A DNA stretch of 64,000 nucleotides, taken from the NCBI RefSeq assembly GCF_030551755.1, contig NZ_JAUPEC010000017.1, positions 1 through 64,000 of the forward strand, read 5' to 3'. Below, piece by piece: positions 36,512-46,060 of the stretch. Below the pieces are notes generated by a model that made no database searches, was not told the DNA's origin, and saw only the letters and a program-made list of their open reading frames with translations. A program made the translations under genes and the position numbers. Positions within the stretch are counted from its first letter, which is position 1; every line of letters starts with the position of its first letter. This DNA comes from Pseudocolwellia sp. AS88 (GTDB lineage: Bacteria; Pseudomonadota; Gammaproteobacteria; Enterobacterales; Alteromonadaceae).

Positions 36512-37264
36512 ATGCCAAACAATAAGATAATCAAACTAAGTCTAACTCCAGCAGATTTTGGTGATATTTCTGATGAACTTGAAGAAGGTATATTCAACTC
36601 ATATTTATCAAAGCCACATCATCAAGATGCTCATAAGCACACACATAAGAATGTACACCGCTACTATGAAGATGAATCAATAGGACTTTACATTGATGTC
36701 TCAGGTGCTACCAACAAAATAGAGTCTGCTGTGCCTCATGCCTTTGATGAATTTATAAGTATCATCGAAGGTGTTGCAGAAATAAAAAACAATAAAACAG
36801 GCATGATAGACACCGTTATGGCGGGCGAAAGCTTTGTTATACCTAAAGGCTACGATTACCAATGGCATCAAAGCGATCACTTACGTAAACTCCACCTCAT
36901 TTATAAGCCACAAAATGAGCCTGAAAACTCAAGCCAAGTAAGTCTTGTTTATATAAATGAGCACAGCTCAGTACCTTGGCAAGCAACGTCTGATGGCCAT
37001 AATAAAAAAGTCCTTTACCAAAATCCAAGTCAAAGTTTTACATCAGGTATATGGCAAAGCAAAGGCTTTGACACAGGTTTCATCACCTTCCCATATAATG
37101 AATTTATTATCATTAAACAAGGTAACCTTACTTGTACTGAGGCTGAGGGCCTTGAGCATAAAGTAAGTTCAGGCGAAGCTCTATTTATACCAAAAGGCAC
37201 TCGCTGCTCGTGGTTGGTAACAGACGATATAACTCTTTACTTTGCACAAATAAAACAGCCTTAA
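36512..37264 (+). CDS. Bicupin protein
   Basis: 250 residues with two cupin domains: the first around 70-125 (FDEFISIIEGVAEIKN...GESFVIPKGYDYQWHQ) and the second around 185-245 (NEFIIIKQGNLTCTE...SGEALFIPKGTRCSW). An N-terminal His-rich stretch (KPHHQDAHKHTHKNVHRYYED) could bind metal. No signal peptide. Substrate and reaction unknown. Confidence 0.78.
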   Translation: MPNNKIIKLSLTPADFGDISDELEEGIFNSYLSKPHHQDAHKHTHKNVHRYYEDESIGLYIDVSGATNKIESAVPHAFDEFISIIEGVAEIKNNKTGMIDTVMAGESFVIPKGYDYQWHQSDHLRKLHLIYKPQNEPENSSQVSLVYINEHSSVPWQATSDGHNKKVLYQNPSQSFTSGIWQSKGFDTGFITFPYNEFIIIKQGNLTCTEAEGLEHKVSSGEALFIPKGTRCSWLVTDDITLYFAQIKQP

Positions 37265-37505
37265 AGGACTTATAAAACCTGAGTAGCTTTATCATAAGTA
37301 AATTTAAAATAGAATATGGTATAACAAGTACTGCCTTATTTATTGTTAACTCTCAATGGCAATTAAAAACCAATGAGACTTATCCCTTCTTAAAAACAAA
37401 CGAAGGCAACGAATAAACAAAGCTTCCTTACAACAACTTATTGCTAAATCACCTCAACAGGGTTGTTAATAATTACTGACAGTTGTTATAGCTAAGTAGA
37501 CAAAT

Positions 37506-38354
37506 CTAAGGTAGCGAAACAAGCGTTTTTACTTGCACTAAGTAGCTACGTGATACGGGCACAAGCTGTTGATTAACTAATTTTAACAATAGTTTTCGCC
37601 CTTCTTTCTCTTCCCCTACTACCGCCTCTTTTGCGACCCACCAAGACCGATGTGTTTGTACGCCAGGGTAGTCTTCTAAAAATGCTAAAGCATCTTTAAA
37701 GCGCATTAGTAGTAGGTGATGACCTTTATCGGTATGCACCTTCAGGTAATGATCATCCATTTCTAAACAAAGTAACTGCCCTCGTTTTTCTAATGGCAAC
37801 TTCTGCATAAATTCTATGAATTTTTTATCTGTTGTTTCGATATGACTTTTTTGTTGCTCAATTAACTGCTTTTGTTGTTGCTGCAATTGTTGCTTTTGTA
37901 ATTGAAAATGGTTTTTTACCGTGTAAATGAAAGAAATCAGCCCTCCCATAATAAAAGTTCTCAGCATCATCTGTGGTACCAAAGATAAATAAGGCGCTGG
38001 AATATCAAAAAATATCATAACAATAAAAGGCACGACGAAGCTCATGATGGCACTGCCGATTGTTGCTAAAAATACAATACGACACCAATACTTAGAAAAA
38101 ATAGTATTGGGTCGTTTTTGCAAAAAGTCATTGCCAAAATATATTATGGGAGAATAAATAAAGTAGCCACTAAAACAAAGTAACAACCAAAAGATCCACC
38201 CCTTTAGCAAACCAATATTATCCATACCGAAAGGGGTTAACAAAGCTAAAATACTAGCAATAATTACAATTAACATAGCATCAGCTTTAATCTTATTTAT
38301 ATCCCACTTTACTATTTTATCTTTATTTTCAATGGGTAATTCACGATTCGTCAA
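37506..38354 (-). CDS. Membrane-bound LytTR transcriptional regulator
   Basis: 282 residues. Four transmembrane helices (about 28-165), a Gln-rich coiled coil (QLQKQQLQQQQKQLIEQQK) and a C-terminal LytTR DNA-binding domain (LLCLEMDDHYLKVHTDKGHHLLLMRFKDALAFLEDYPGVQTHRSWWVAKEAV). The start is a TTG at 38354; the first ATG would be inside helix 1 at residue 27. This layout is a one-component membrane sensor-regulator. It is divergent from the DUF2141 and carotenoid oxygenase genes, which are its likely targets. Confidence 0.85.
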   Translation of the reverse strand: MTNRELPIENKDKIVKWDINKIKADAMLIVIIASILALLTPFGMDNIGLLKGWIFWLLLCFSGYFIYSPIIYFGNDFLQKRPNTIFSKYWCRIVFLATIGSAIMSFVVPFIVMIFFDIPAPYLSLVPQMMLRTFIMGGLISFIYTVKNHFQLQKQQLQQQQKQLIEQQKSHIETTDKKFIEFMQKLPLEKRGQLLCLEMDDHYLKVHTDKGHHLLLMRFKDALAFLEDYPGVQTHRSWWVAKEAVVGEEKEGRKLLLKLVNQQLVPVSRSYLVQVKTLVSLP

Positions 38355-38483
38355 TGGTACATCGGCCTTTTTGGTTATTTATACGAAGAATTTGTGTTAT
38401 TTCACGAACTCTTGATGTTCTTTTTATTTTTAGCATTTTATCCTTTTTCATCATCGAAACAACGATAACAATTTATTTAAATA

Positions 38484-38507
38484 CTTATCTAAATGCTTAT
38501 CTAAATG
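38484..38507. repeat. Tandem 12-bp repeat in the LytTR/DUF2141 gap
   Basis: CTTATCTAAATG occurs twice head to tail, with a degenerate third copy before it. It lies 27-50 bp before the DUF2141 ATG, where a LytTR-type regulator, which binds direct repeats, could act. Confidence 0.45.
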
Positions 38508-38533
38508 TTAATAAAATAAAAAAGGAAAATAAA

Positions 38534-39001
38534 ATGAATTCAACATTAACAACAATCTGTTCTATTGCAATGTTATTTACAACTCCGCTTCTATCGGCAA
38601 AAACTTTAGAGTTTACCATTGACGGAATTAAATCAAGCAAGGGGAAGATATACGTTCAACTGTTTAAAGGTGAAGGAAACTATCAAAGTAATAAAGCTTA
38701 CCTTTCTAGCATTGCTGTCGCTAAGCAAGGACAAATAACAATACGGTTTAACGATTTAGACGTTGATGACTTAGCTACTGACGGCGCAGATGCTAACGAC
38801 CTAAACAACGATTACGCTATTCGTTATTACCATGATGAAAATGACAGTGCCAGCATGGAAACCAACCTCTTCGGCATGCCAACTGAAGGTTACGGCTACT
38901 CGAACAATGCCAAAGCAAACTATGGCCCAGTAAAGTACAAACAAATAAAGTTTTATCTCACTACTGAAACCGTTTCAAACACTTCTACTATCGTTTACTA
39001 A
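38534..39001 (+). CDS. Exported DUF2141 protein
   Basis: 155 residues from the ATG at 38534 (AAAGGAAAA upstream); the frame is open earlier but without a site. Signal peptide at residues 1-22. Body typical of DUF2141: LEFTIDGIKSSKGKIYVQLFKG, DLDVDD, YAIRYYHDENDSASMETNLFGMPTEGYGYSNNA. A small periplasmic beta-rich protein of unknown function. 21 bp before the carotenoid oxygenase gene, so an operon. DUF2141 proteins are often found beside carotenoid-related genes. Confidence 0.85.
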   Translation: MNSTLTTICSIAMLFTTPLLSAKTLEFTIDGIKSSKGKIYVQLFKGEGNYQSNKAYLSSIAVAKQGQITIRFNDLDVDDLATDGADANDLNNDYAIRYYHDENDSASMETNLFGMPTEGYGYSNNAKANYGPVKYKQIKFYLTTETVSNTSTIVY

Positions 39002-39022
39002 TCGAATTAAGGGATTAATCAT

Positions 39023-40576
39023 ATGCAACGTCGTCAGTTATTAAAAAATATTGCCGGTTTAGCCGGAGTTGGTGCTAGTAGCTTGGTACTGGGTAACCCT
39101 ATCGCTACGCTGGTTAATTCAAGTACTCAGCGTAAGGCTGATTTACTAGTCAATGCGAAACAAGCATTTAGCAGCGCTATAAAAACTAGCCCAACATTAT
39201 TAGGTTTACAAAACACTACCGGTAACTTCCCACCTCAACAACTGATTATCGAAGGAAAACTGCCTAACGATATCAGCGGTGTATTGTACCGTAATGGCCC
39301 AGCTAAGTTTGAGCGAGGCGATCAACGTTATTTACACCAATTTGAAGGTGATGGCATGATCAATAGCTTCACCTTTTCAGAACAAAGCATTACCCATCAA
39401 GGTAAGTTTGTGCAAACAACAAAGTTTATTGCAGAGCAGCAGAAAAATAAATTTTTGTATTCAGGTCCACTAAGCCAAATAGAAAACAGTAGAAATGTTT
39501 CACTCGCTGATGCGGTTAACACCGCTAACATTAATGTTATCCCTGTTAATGATGAAATTTGGGCATTGTGGGAGTCTGGGTCAGCAACCGCTATGAACGC
39601 TAAAACACTCGACACTAAACGTCGCGTAAATTTAGGCGAAAATAGCCAATATGGTGACAAACTTAAAGGATTAGCATTTTCAGCACATCCTAAAATTGAA
39701 GCCAATGGTGATATTTGGAATTTTGGTTTAAGCCCTTCAGGCCATATTGCTTTGTACCAATTATCGTCAAAAGGCATCGTAAAAAATGTTGGGATGATAA
39801 ACGCACACTATCGCGGAAAAATGCTGCATGACTTTCTGATCACTCATAAACATATCTTAATTATATTACCCTCATTAACGGCAAACTCTGTAAATGATTC
39901 TAGCGCTACAGCTTTATTTAAAAGCTTTAAATACGATGAAAATTTACCAATGCAAGTATTAGTCATCGACAAACAGTCATTGACCTTAAAAAAGCAATTT
40001 GAATTGGATGCTGGCTTCGCCTTTCACTTTGGTAATGCGTGGGAAGAAACTGATGGTACGATTCATTTTGATGCGAGTATCAATACCAATGTTGATGTGA
40101 TGGATGAACTGTCTGAGCTAATGTCGGGTAAGTTACGAAATTTAGATAACTCACCGCATACAGCCCTTTTCACATTACATACAAATGGTAGCACCACAAA
40201 ATCGAGTATTGAGGGCGATAGCGAGTTTCCACGAGTTTATGATCATTTAGTCGGACAACGTAATAAAAAGCTTTATACACTTTCTCATACAGAAAGTAAC
40301 TTTTGGCGTGATACCGTTTGTTGCTTAGATACCGACAGCGGAGAAAAAGATAAGTTTGTTTACGGTGAAGACTTTATAGCTGAAGAGCATATTATTGTTT
40401 CCAACACCGCAAAAGAAGGTGAAGGCTATTTAGTAGGTACTGCGTTACACATACCGAGTAAACGAACATGTTTAAATATATTTAAAGCCGACAGTTTAAG
40501 TGAAGGACCTATTTGTAGAGCATGGTTACCCTACCATATTCCACTAGGTTTACATGGCAGTTTCAAAGCAAGTTAA
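39023..40576 (+). CDS. Tat-exported carotenoid cleavage oxygenase
   Basis: 517 residues. N-terminal twin-arginine signal (QRRQLLKNIAGLAGVGASSLVLG). The carotenoid oxygenase family body follows, with the four iron-ligand histidines in FSAHPKIE, KMLHDFLIT, FAFHFGNAWEE and the C-terminal LGLHGSF, and the VLYRNGPAKFERG opening. The enzyme oxidatively cleaves carotenoids or apocarotenoids with non-haem Fe(II). Export by Tat would place it folded in the periplasm. Cotranscribed with the DUF2141 gene and probably controlled by the LytTR regulator. Confidence 0.88.
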   Translation: MQRRQLLKNIAGLAGVGASSLVLGNPIATLVNSSTQRKADLLVNAKQAFSSAIKTSPTLLGLQNTTGNFPPQQLIIEGKLPNDISGVLYRNGPAKFERGDQRYLHQFEGDGMINSFTFSEQSITHQGKFVQTTKFIAEQQKNKFLYSGPLSQIENSRNVSLADAVNTANINVIPVNDEIWALWESGSATAMNAKTLDTKRRVNLGENSQYGDKLKGLAFSAHPKIEANGDIWNFGLSPSGHIALYQLSSKGIVKNVGMINAHYRGKMLHDFLITHKHILIILPSLTANSVNDSSATALFKSFKYDENLPMQVLVIDKQSLTLKKQFELDAGFAFHFGNAWEETDGTIHFDASINTNVDVMDELSELMSGKLRNLDNSPHTALFTLHTNGSTTKSSIEGDSEFPRVYDHLVGQRNKKLYTLSHTESNFWRDTVCCLDTDSGEKDKFVYGEDFIAEEHIIVSNTAKEGEGYLVGTALHIPSKRTCLNIFKADSLSEGPICRAWLPYHIPLGLHGSFKAS

Positions 40577-40876
40577 TGCATAAATTAGTGCGTAGATTAA
40601 TGATCAACAGATCCTAATTAAGTTTTTAAGTTAGGATTGATAGATGGTAGGTTTAAGAGCTACTTCCCAGTTCTTTCCTACCTCATTTGGTTAGATCAAA
40701 AGCCATCATTTCTGCCGTTCATATCCCAAGTTTATAAGTAAGCTGCTCAGAATATATTTTATAATAAATAGTAGATTTATATTGTTGAGAAGTCTGACTA
40801 ATAAACTATAACCACTCAAAAAAACTTTAACCAATTGATATTTAATACTTATTTATATTTAACATTGAATATTATT

Positions 40877-41002
40877 GAGACTTCTCAGTAATATCTAAGC
40901 TGTAGTGATAATTAAAACTTTATTATTCCTAAATCTATGAAAATATGGGATATTGATACTAATTAAATAAATGTTATGGGACTGATATTACTGAGAAGTC
41001 TC
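40877..41002. repeat. Inverted repeat pair upstream of a membrane-protein gene
   Basis: GAGACTTCTCAGTAATATC (40877-40895) recurs as its exact reverse complement at 40984-41002, extendable to about 25 bp with one mismatch. The core TGAGAAGTCT also appears at 40785-40794. The right arm ends 29 bp before the start of the gene at 41032. The rest of the gap 40577-41031 is AT-rich without recognisable features. Confidence 0.7.
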
Positions 41003-41031
41003 CATAATTAGCTGTTATAGGAATATCAAGT

Positions 41032-41667
41032 TTGGGCACTCAAGAAAACTTAAAAAAATCCGTTGAGAATTGGCGAGATATTGTCGTCTTTAATGCCAAA
41101 AATGACTCACTGCGAGCCTTTGTTGATTCTGTTGTATCTTCAAGTTCTGATATCGATAAAACCTCAAACTGGGCAATTGGTGTGGCAGGTGCTATTTCAG
41201 GTTTATTAATTACTAATCTTGACAAATTAACTCCAAAATTCTTCGAAATAAGCGAGATTAAAATACTCTTAATCATTTTGGTGTCGTCAATATTATGTGG
41301 GTTGGCACAAAAATCACTTGCATTAACTTGTTCTGTTCACCTCAAAGTAACTGAAGCCACAGCAAATAAACTAAAAGAAATAATAGATACATTCGAATCA
41401 AGCGAAGCGTCAATACAAAAGATGATAGATGACCATCAATTAGATACTGATATCGAATTTGATATATACAAAGTAATTGAGAGGTTTGTTAATTTATCAC
41501 CGTTTTATATAAAATGGTACGCACAAAAAGAAACACAGAAAGTATTATCCGATCCTGAGTATAACTCCAAAAAAACCCTTAGATCATATTATCGACAAAA
41601 TGGATGGTTGTTACTTCAAGCTATGTTTTTTATGTTTTTTATTCTATTCGCAGTAACATCCTTATAA
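41032..41667 (+). CDS. Unrecognised three-helix membrane protein
   Basis: 211 residues. TTG start with TAGGA at 41018-41022. Soluble N-terminus of about 40 residues, two transmembrane helices (WAIGVAGAISGLLITNL and KILLIILVSSILCGLAQ), a central helical domain (EATANKLKEIIDTFESSEASI) and a final helix (WLLLQAMFFMFFILFAVTSL). No family recognised. The layout, with paired helices and a helical cytoplasmic domain, is seen in some defence effectors, but nothing specific supports that. Inverted repeats upstream and a possible IS end downstream hint at an acquired gene. Confidence 0.6.
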   Translation: MGTQENLKKSVENWRDIVVFNAKNDSLRAFVDSVVSSSSDIDKTSNWAIGVAGAISGLLITNLDKLTPKFFEISEIKILLIILVSSILCGLAQKSLALTCSVHLKVTEATANKLKEIIDTFESSEASIQKMIDDHQLDTDIEFDIYKVIERFVNLSPFYIKWYAQKETQKVLSDPEYNSKKTLRSYYRQNGWLLLQAMFFMFFILFAVTSL

Positions 41668-41693
41668 GTCAGTCAAGCAGGACAGCTCCCTCG

Positions 41694-41721
41694 TTTTAGT
41701 GGACAACACCTCACACTAAAA
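41694..41721. mobile_element. Possible IS3-type end remnant
   Basis: TTTTAGTG (41694-41701) and CACTAAAA (41714-41721) flank GACAACACCT. The word TAGTGGACAAC followed by CACTAA resembles terminal sequences of IS3-family elements. No transposase is present. Confidence 0.2.
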
Positions 41722-41758
41722 TAAATAAGGTGCAGTTAAACTCCCAATTAACTCGTCA

Positions 41759-41796
41759 AAAAAAAGGTAATAACATCGCTGTTATTACCCTTTTTT
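41759..41796. terminator. Bidirectional terminator
   Basis: GGTAATAACA (41766-41775) pairs perfectly with TGTTATTACC (41780-41789), with flanking A-run and T-run. It separates two convergent genes. The same stem-loop sequence occurs at 58328-58353. Confidence 0.85.
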
Positions 41797-41849
41797 ATAT
41801 CTAAATACCTAAACACTTAACTAACCAGAACTCAGTTTAAGTCGTTAGC

Positions 41850-43184
41850 TTAGTTAGTTCGCTTTTTAAAACTAAAGCTACCTTCATTAATCGCTTTGCC
41901 TGATTGATCTCTTGGCGTTGTAAAGTAATCAATATTTAAGCTGTCTGCTTGGTTATCTAAAGTAATGTGAGCAAATCCCCAAACGAAGCTTTTAGACCAA
42001 ACTAAATCGTACTCTGGGTAATGCTTTTCTTGAAATCTAGCAAATGGTGAATGCTTGCCACGCATTTTAGATGCTGCACCACTTATAATTAATGGTAGTG
42101 GTGGTTTATCTGAATGGCCGTATTTAGAGCAATCATCCGTTAATAATTCTAAATCATGCTCGTGGCCAGCAATGTAGGCATCAGCATTTTCACATAATGT
42201 TGGCATAATGAGTTTGCGTAATACATGACCTTCGCTGTATTTAGTACCGCCAATCGACCAAAGAATATGATGGCCATATACTACTTTCCATTTAGCTGTT
42301 GAGTTTTCTAAGCCGTGTTTTAACCATGCTAATTGTGTAAGGTTTTCACCTTTTACTGGGTTTTCGTGTGGTTCTGCGTATTCAAGCTCACCTTTCTTTT
42401 GTAGTTTTGCTTGTTCAAGCTCCATTTCACTACCGTCAGGATTCAAAGGTACTTCGTAAATTGGTTGAGCTGAAAGCAACATGTTGGTGTCTAGTACAAA
42501 AAACTCAACATCGTTACCCTGCTCACCTACTTTGTATTGATAGTAACCTTTTTCATCTAAGTAAAAGTTAGGTTGGTTTTTCATCCATTCGGTTTGTAAA
42601 GCCACGCCTTTGCGAGATGATTTCCAGTCATGATTTCCTAGTGCTGAATACACCATCATGTCTTTGTTATCTGCTAAAAGTGGTAATAGTGGTTTTAAAA
42701 TAAGATCGTCCATACGCTTTTGATCGTCTTTACCATCATTAGCGTCAGCGCCATCAGGGTAAATATTATCACCAAGCTGAATAGCAAATTCACAAGTGCG
42801 CAATTTACAAACTTCAGCCATAGCCAAACCTACAGCAGCTGCGCCAGTGTCTTCTGTTGCGGTTTCTGTATTTGGGTAAACGTAGATAGGTGCGTGATCA
42901 AACTCTTCAATTGGACGATAGTCTTCAAGCCAGTCTTTACGTTCTTTTTCAATAAATTGCTCTTTATTTCTCGGCTTTTTAATATGTTTAATTTTTGGGT
43001 AGTCGGGATGATAACCACCATCACCAAAGGCCAGAAATGAGATATTTCCAGCCTTGTCCCATGACGACTTATTATCAGCTGTGCTTTCTTGGTTTGTTTG
43101 TTTTTCTGTAGCTGCTAACTGGCTACAAGCCATGGCACCACAAGCGATAAGAATTGAAGTATATAAAGTGAAATTATGTTTCAT
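41850..43184 (-). CDS. Lipoprotein metallophosphoesterase
   Basis: 444 residues. Lipoprotein signal with lipobox GAMAC near residue 20. Calcineurin-like metal-binding motifs in order: LAFGDGGY, QLGDNIYPDGAD, SALGNHDW, VYGHHILW and IAGHEHDLEL. This set matches the purple acid phosphatase/ PhoD-like exported enzymes. Encoded just behind the TonB receptor, so it probably processes the same phosphorus-containing ligand at the cell surface or in the periplasm. An intrinsic terminator lies 13 bases before its start codon. Confidence 0.87.
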   Translation of the reverse strand: MKHNFTLYTSILIACGAMACSQLAATEKQTNQESTADNKSSWDKAGNISFLAFGDGGYHPDYPKIKHIKKPRNKEQFIEKERKDWLEDYRPIEEFDHAPIYVYPNTETATEDTGAAAVGLAMAEVCKLRTCEFAIQLGDNIYPDGADANDGKDDQKRMDDLILKPLLPLLADNKDMMVYSALGNHDWKSSRKGVALQTEWMKNQPNFYLDEKGYYQYKVGEQGNDVEFFVLDTNMLLSAQPIYEVPLNPDGSEMELEQAKLQKKGELEYAEPHENPVKGENLTQLAWLKHGLENSTAKWKVVYGHHILWSIGGTKYSEGHVLRKLIMPTLCENADAYIAGHEHDLELLTDDCSKYGHSDKPPLPLIISGAASKMRGKHSPFARFQEKHYPEYDLVWSKSFVWGFAHITLDNQADSLNIDYFTTPRDQSGKAINEGSFSFKKRTN

Positions 43185-43196
43185 ATTATTTATCCG

Positions 43197-43233
43197 AAAA
43201 AACGTACTGCAATAAAATTATTACAGTACGTTT
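43197..43233 (-). terminator. Terminator between the TonB receptor and phosphatase genes
   Basis: On the minus strand AAACGTACTG (43233-43224) pairs with CAGTACGTT (43209-43201), followed by a T-run. Placed directly before the phosphatase start, it should limit read-through. Confidence 0.75.
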
Positions 43234-43264
43234 GGTTTAAGTATTTAATTTAAATGAGTTATAT

Positions 43265-46060
43265 CTAGAATGATGTGATAGATACACCTAACTCAAACGT
43301 ACGACCGTATTGCTCGTACTGATAGTTATACTGTTTATTACCGTGATATAAATATAGTGCTTCGTCGGTAAGATTGCTTGCATTAAAGTAAAATTGCACA
43401 TTGTCTGAATAATGATACTTACTGCTGAAGTCGATTTGTGTATGGTCGCCTTCATACACGGCAATGTCATTTACTTCAGATTGGAAGGTTTCGCTCTTAT
43501 AACTTGCACTTAATCGTGTGCTAAAGCTATTGTTTTCAAAACCAATCATTAAATTACCTATGGTGTCTGACTGGTTTGGTAGGTTATCGTCAGCATCTAC
43601 CAAGGTAGCGTTAGCACCTAATAGTAAGCCAGAATCAAAGGTTTTATTCCAAGCTAGCTCAACACCTGTCAATGAAGCGCTGCCCCCATTTACTGATTGA
43701 ATAACTTCTTCAAATCCATCCCACTGACCATTGTCTTGTACTTCGCTTTCAATAATAAAGTTGTCGATATCTTTATAAAATAAGCCAGCTGATAATACGC
43801 CGATATGACCTGGGTAGTATTCAACTGAGAAGTCTAAGTTTTGTGATTCGTAAGGGTCTAAATCAGGGTTACCCACTTCAGCTTTACGCTCTACTTCAAT
43901 AATGCCATTATCAATACTAGTCTCAGTTTCTATTAACTGAAATGCGGCTGAATCACCAAAAGTAGGACGTGCAATAGTTTGCGTGTAAGCAAAACGCATT
44001 TGTAACTTGTCGCTTGCACTGTATTTAATGTTTAAGCTAGGTAGTAAGTAATCGTAGTCTTTTGAAACTTCCCAAGTTGAAATATCAACTCTTTCAGTGT
44101 CTGTAACTTCATCAGCGATAAGATCTACTTTGTTGCCTGATGTTTCGAAACGTGTATCTTCGTAGCGTAAACCTGCCACAACTAACCATTTATCAACTTC
44201 TAAAGTTACCATGGCATAAAGAGCTAAAACATCTTCTTTACTCTGGTATGTGTTACCTTGGCTTTCAATGTCAGACTCTAATGAATTTAACTCAAAGCTT
44301 GCTTCATTAGCACGAACATAATCAGCTAATCCAGAGCGCGACAAACCTTCGCCAAAGCTACCTAAACTGTAATCAACTTCACCTGTACTAAATGCATCAG
44401 CTGTTACATCGTCGAATCCACCATCATAAATACTCGCATTTACATCGTTAAATTTCTCACGGCTGCGGTATTTACCACCAAACTTGAATGCACCATTGTA
44501 ATTGTTCCAAACAAAATCTTTGGTGATATCAAGTTTAAAGCTAGTTTCTTCGTCTTCAGTTAAGTTGTTTGCATAAAGCACTTCATCTAATTCAAAGTTC
44601 GCTAAATCTTGTGCATCAGCTGATTGGGTTAATACAGGTACTTCACCAGAAGTTAAGTAACCTAAAGCAAAATCTTCGCCTGCGAACGTAATATCAAGAC
44701 GGTCAGGCTCTTCTTCTGTCGATTTTGAATAACCTAATTGGTATTCAATAAATAAGTCACCCACTTGGTTTTCGCCACCGGCAACAACTGAAAGTATTTC
44801 TTGGCTTTCGTATCTGTCTTTAGTGTCGCGTTCCATTTCGGCATCAATATATTGTGCAGAGGTGTCGGTTTGTGTAGTTAAATCAACTGCGCCTTTATCA
44901 AATTTGTATTGATTACGTAAGCGATATTCATCATCAGAAAACTTACTGTAGAAGCTGCGTAAGTAATATTTATCTGTTGGTGTTACGTGTAAATCTATGT
45001 TTAACGCTGCACCAAATCTTTCACGTTCAATTTTATATGAACGCTGTTCAATTTCTTCAGCACCAAATATTTCTACATCGTCACCTGTTGCTGCATCTTC
45101 GGCTTCAATTTCGCTCCAGCCACCATCAGTTTCAGAATTTTCTGAACCAAATTCACGTTTGAACCAAGACAATGCGCCAGCAACACCTAATTGGCTACCA
45201 CCATCAAGAACAAATACATCTGAGAAGCTACCTGAAACTTTTGGGCTTGCTTCACTAACTTGCTCATTATAAGAGCCTTGAACATTTAAGCTGTACGAGC
45301 GCCCTTCTCTGTCAAAAGCACTTAAGCTTTTCACTTCGATTGAACCACCTACAGCATTCGCGTCCATGTCTGAAGTTACACTTTTACTTACTTCTAAACT
45401 TGAGATTAGCTCACTTGGAATTACATCCATTGCCACACTTCGTACACCCGCTTCAGGTGACGGAACGTTAAGACCGTTAATGGTTACGTTGTTTAAGTTA
45501 GGATCGATACCTCGAATCGCAACAAAGCGTCCTTCACCTTGGTCACGTTGAATAGATAAACCCGGTAAACGCTGTAAAGCTTCAGCCGCATTTTGATCAG
45601 GTAATTGGCCAATAGAATCAGCACTTACCACAGAAACTAAACGGTTAGCGTTTTTCTGTTGGTTTAACGCGCCAGCTTGGCCTGCGCGTTGTCCGTAAAC
45701 AATCACGTTTTCCATGCTGTCTTTATCAGCACCAATAACATAATTTTTTGTTTGTTGAGCGTTAGCAGTCACTACTAAGGTTTTACGTACTTCAGGTACA
45801 CCAAGATAGCGAATAACTAAAGTGTATTTACCTTCTGGTAAGTTATCAAAATGGAACGAACCATCGCGTTTACTTACCGTAGTTAAATTTAATTCTTCAA
45901 TTTTGATTTGAGCGCCTTCAAAGTAAACGCTATTTCTTGAATCAGTAATACGACCTGATACATCGGTTTCAGCTAGTGAATCGAGCGACGTAAAAGCTAA
46001 TGCACTGATTAAAGCGGTATTGAGTAATGTTAACTTACCTAGTGAGGACTGCTTTTTCAT
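43265..46060 (-). CDS. TonB-dependent receptor
   Basis: 931 residues from the ATG at 46060 (AGAGAA just upstream); an ATG 12 bases earlier has no site. Signal peptide, then a carboxypeptidase-regulatory-like domain (VSGRITDSRNSVYFEGAQIKIEEL, residues about 30-110), plug domain (SADSIGQLPDQNAAEALQRLPGLSIQRDQGEG, GIDPNLNNVTINGLNVPSP) and the 22-strand barrel ending in Phe (FELGVSITSF). The plug belongs to the TIGR01782-like group often used for carbohydrates or organic polymers. Substrate unknown; the phosphatase behind it suggests a phosphorylated organic compound. Confidence 0.9.
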   Translation of the reverse strand: MKKQSSLGKLTLLNTALISALAFTSLDSLAETDVSGRITDSRNSVYFEGAQIKIEELNLTTVSKRDGSFHFDNLPEGKYTLVIRYLGVPEVRKTLVVTANAQQTKNYVIGADKDSMENVIVYGQRAGQAGALNQQKNANRLVSVVSADSIGQLPDQNAAEALQRLPGLSIQRDQGEGRFVAIRGIDPNLNNVTINGLNVPSPEAGVRSVAMDVIPSELISSLEVSKSVTSDMDANAVGGSIEVKSLSAFDREGRSYSLNVQGSYNEQVSEASPKVSGSFSDVFVLDGGSQLGVAGALSWFKREFGSENSETDGGWSEIEAEDAATGDDVEIFGAEEIEQRSYKIERERFGAALNIDLHVTPTDKYYLRSFYSKFSDDEYRLRNQYKFDKGAVDLTTQTDTSAQYIDAEMERDTKDRYESQEILSVVAGGENQVGDLFIEYQLGYSKSTEEEPDRLDITFAGEDFALGYLTSGEVPVLTQSADAQDLANFELDEVLYANNLTEDEETSFKLDITKDFVWNNYNGAFKFGGKYRSREKFNDVNASIYDGGFDDVTADAFSTGEVDYSLGSFGEGLSRSGLADYVRANEASFELNSLESDIESQGNTYQSKEDVLALYAMVTLEVDKWLVVAGLRYEDTRFETSGNKVDLIADEVTDTERVDISTWEVSKDYDYLLPSLNIKYSASDKLQMRFAYTQTIARPTFGDSAAFQLIETETSIDNGIIEVERKAEVGNPDLDPYESQNLDFSVEYYPGHIGVLSAGLFYKDIDNFIIESEVQDNGQWDGFEEVIQSVNGGSASLTGVELAWNKTFDSGLLLGANATLVDADDNLPNQSDTIGNLMIGFENNSFSTRLSASYKSETFQSEVNDIAVYEGDHTQIDFSSKYHYSDNVQFYFNASNLTDEALYLYHGNKQYNYQYEQYGRTFELGVSITSF

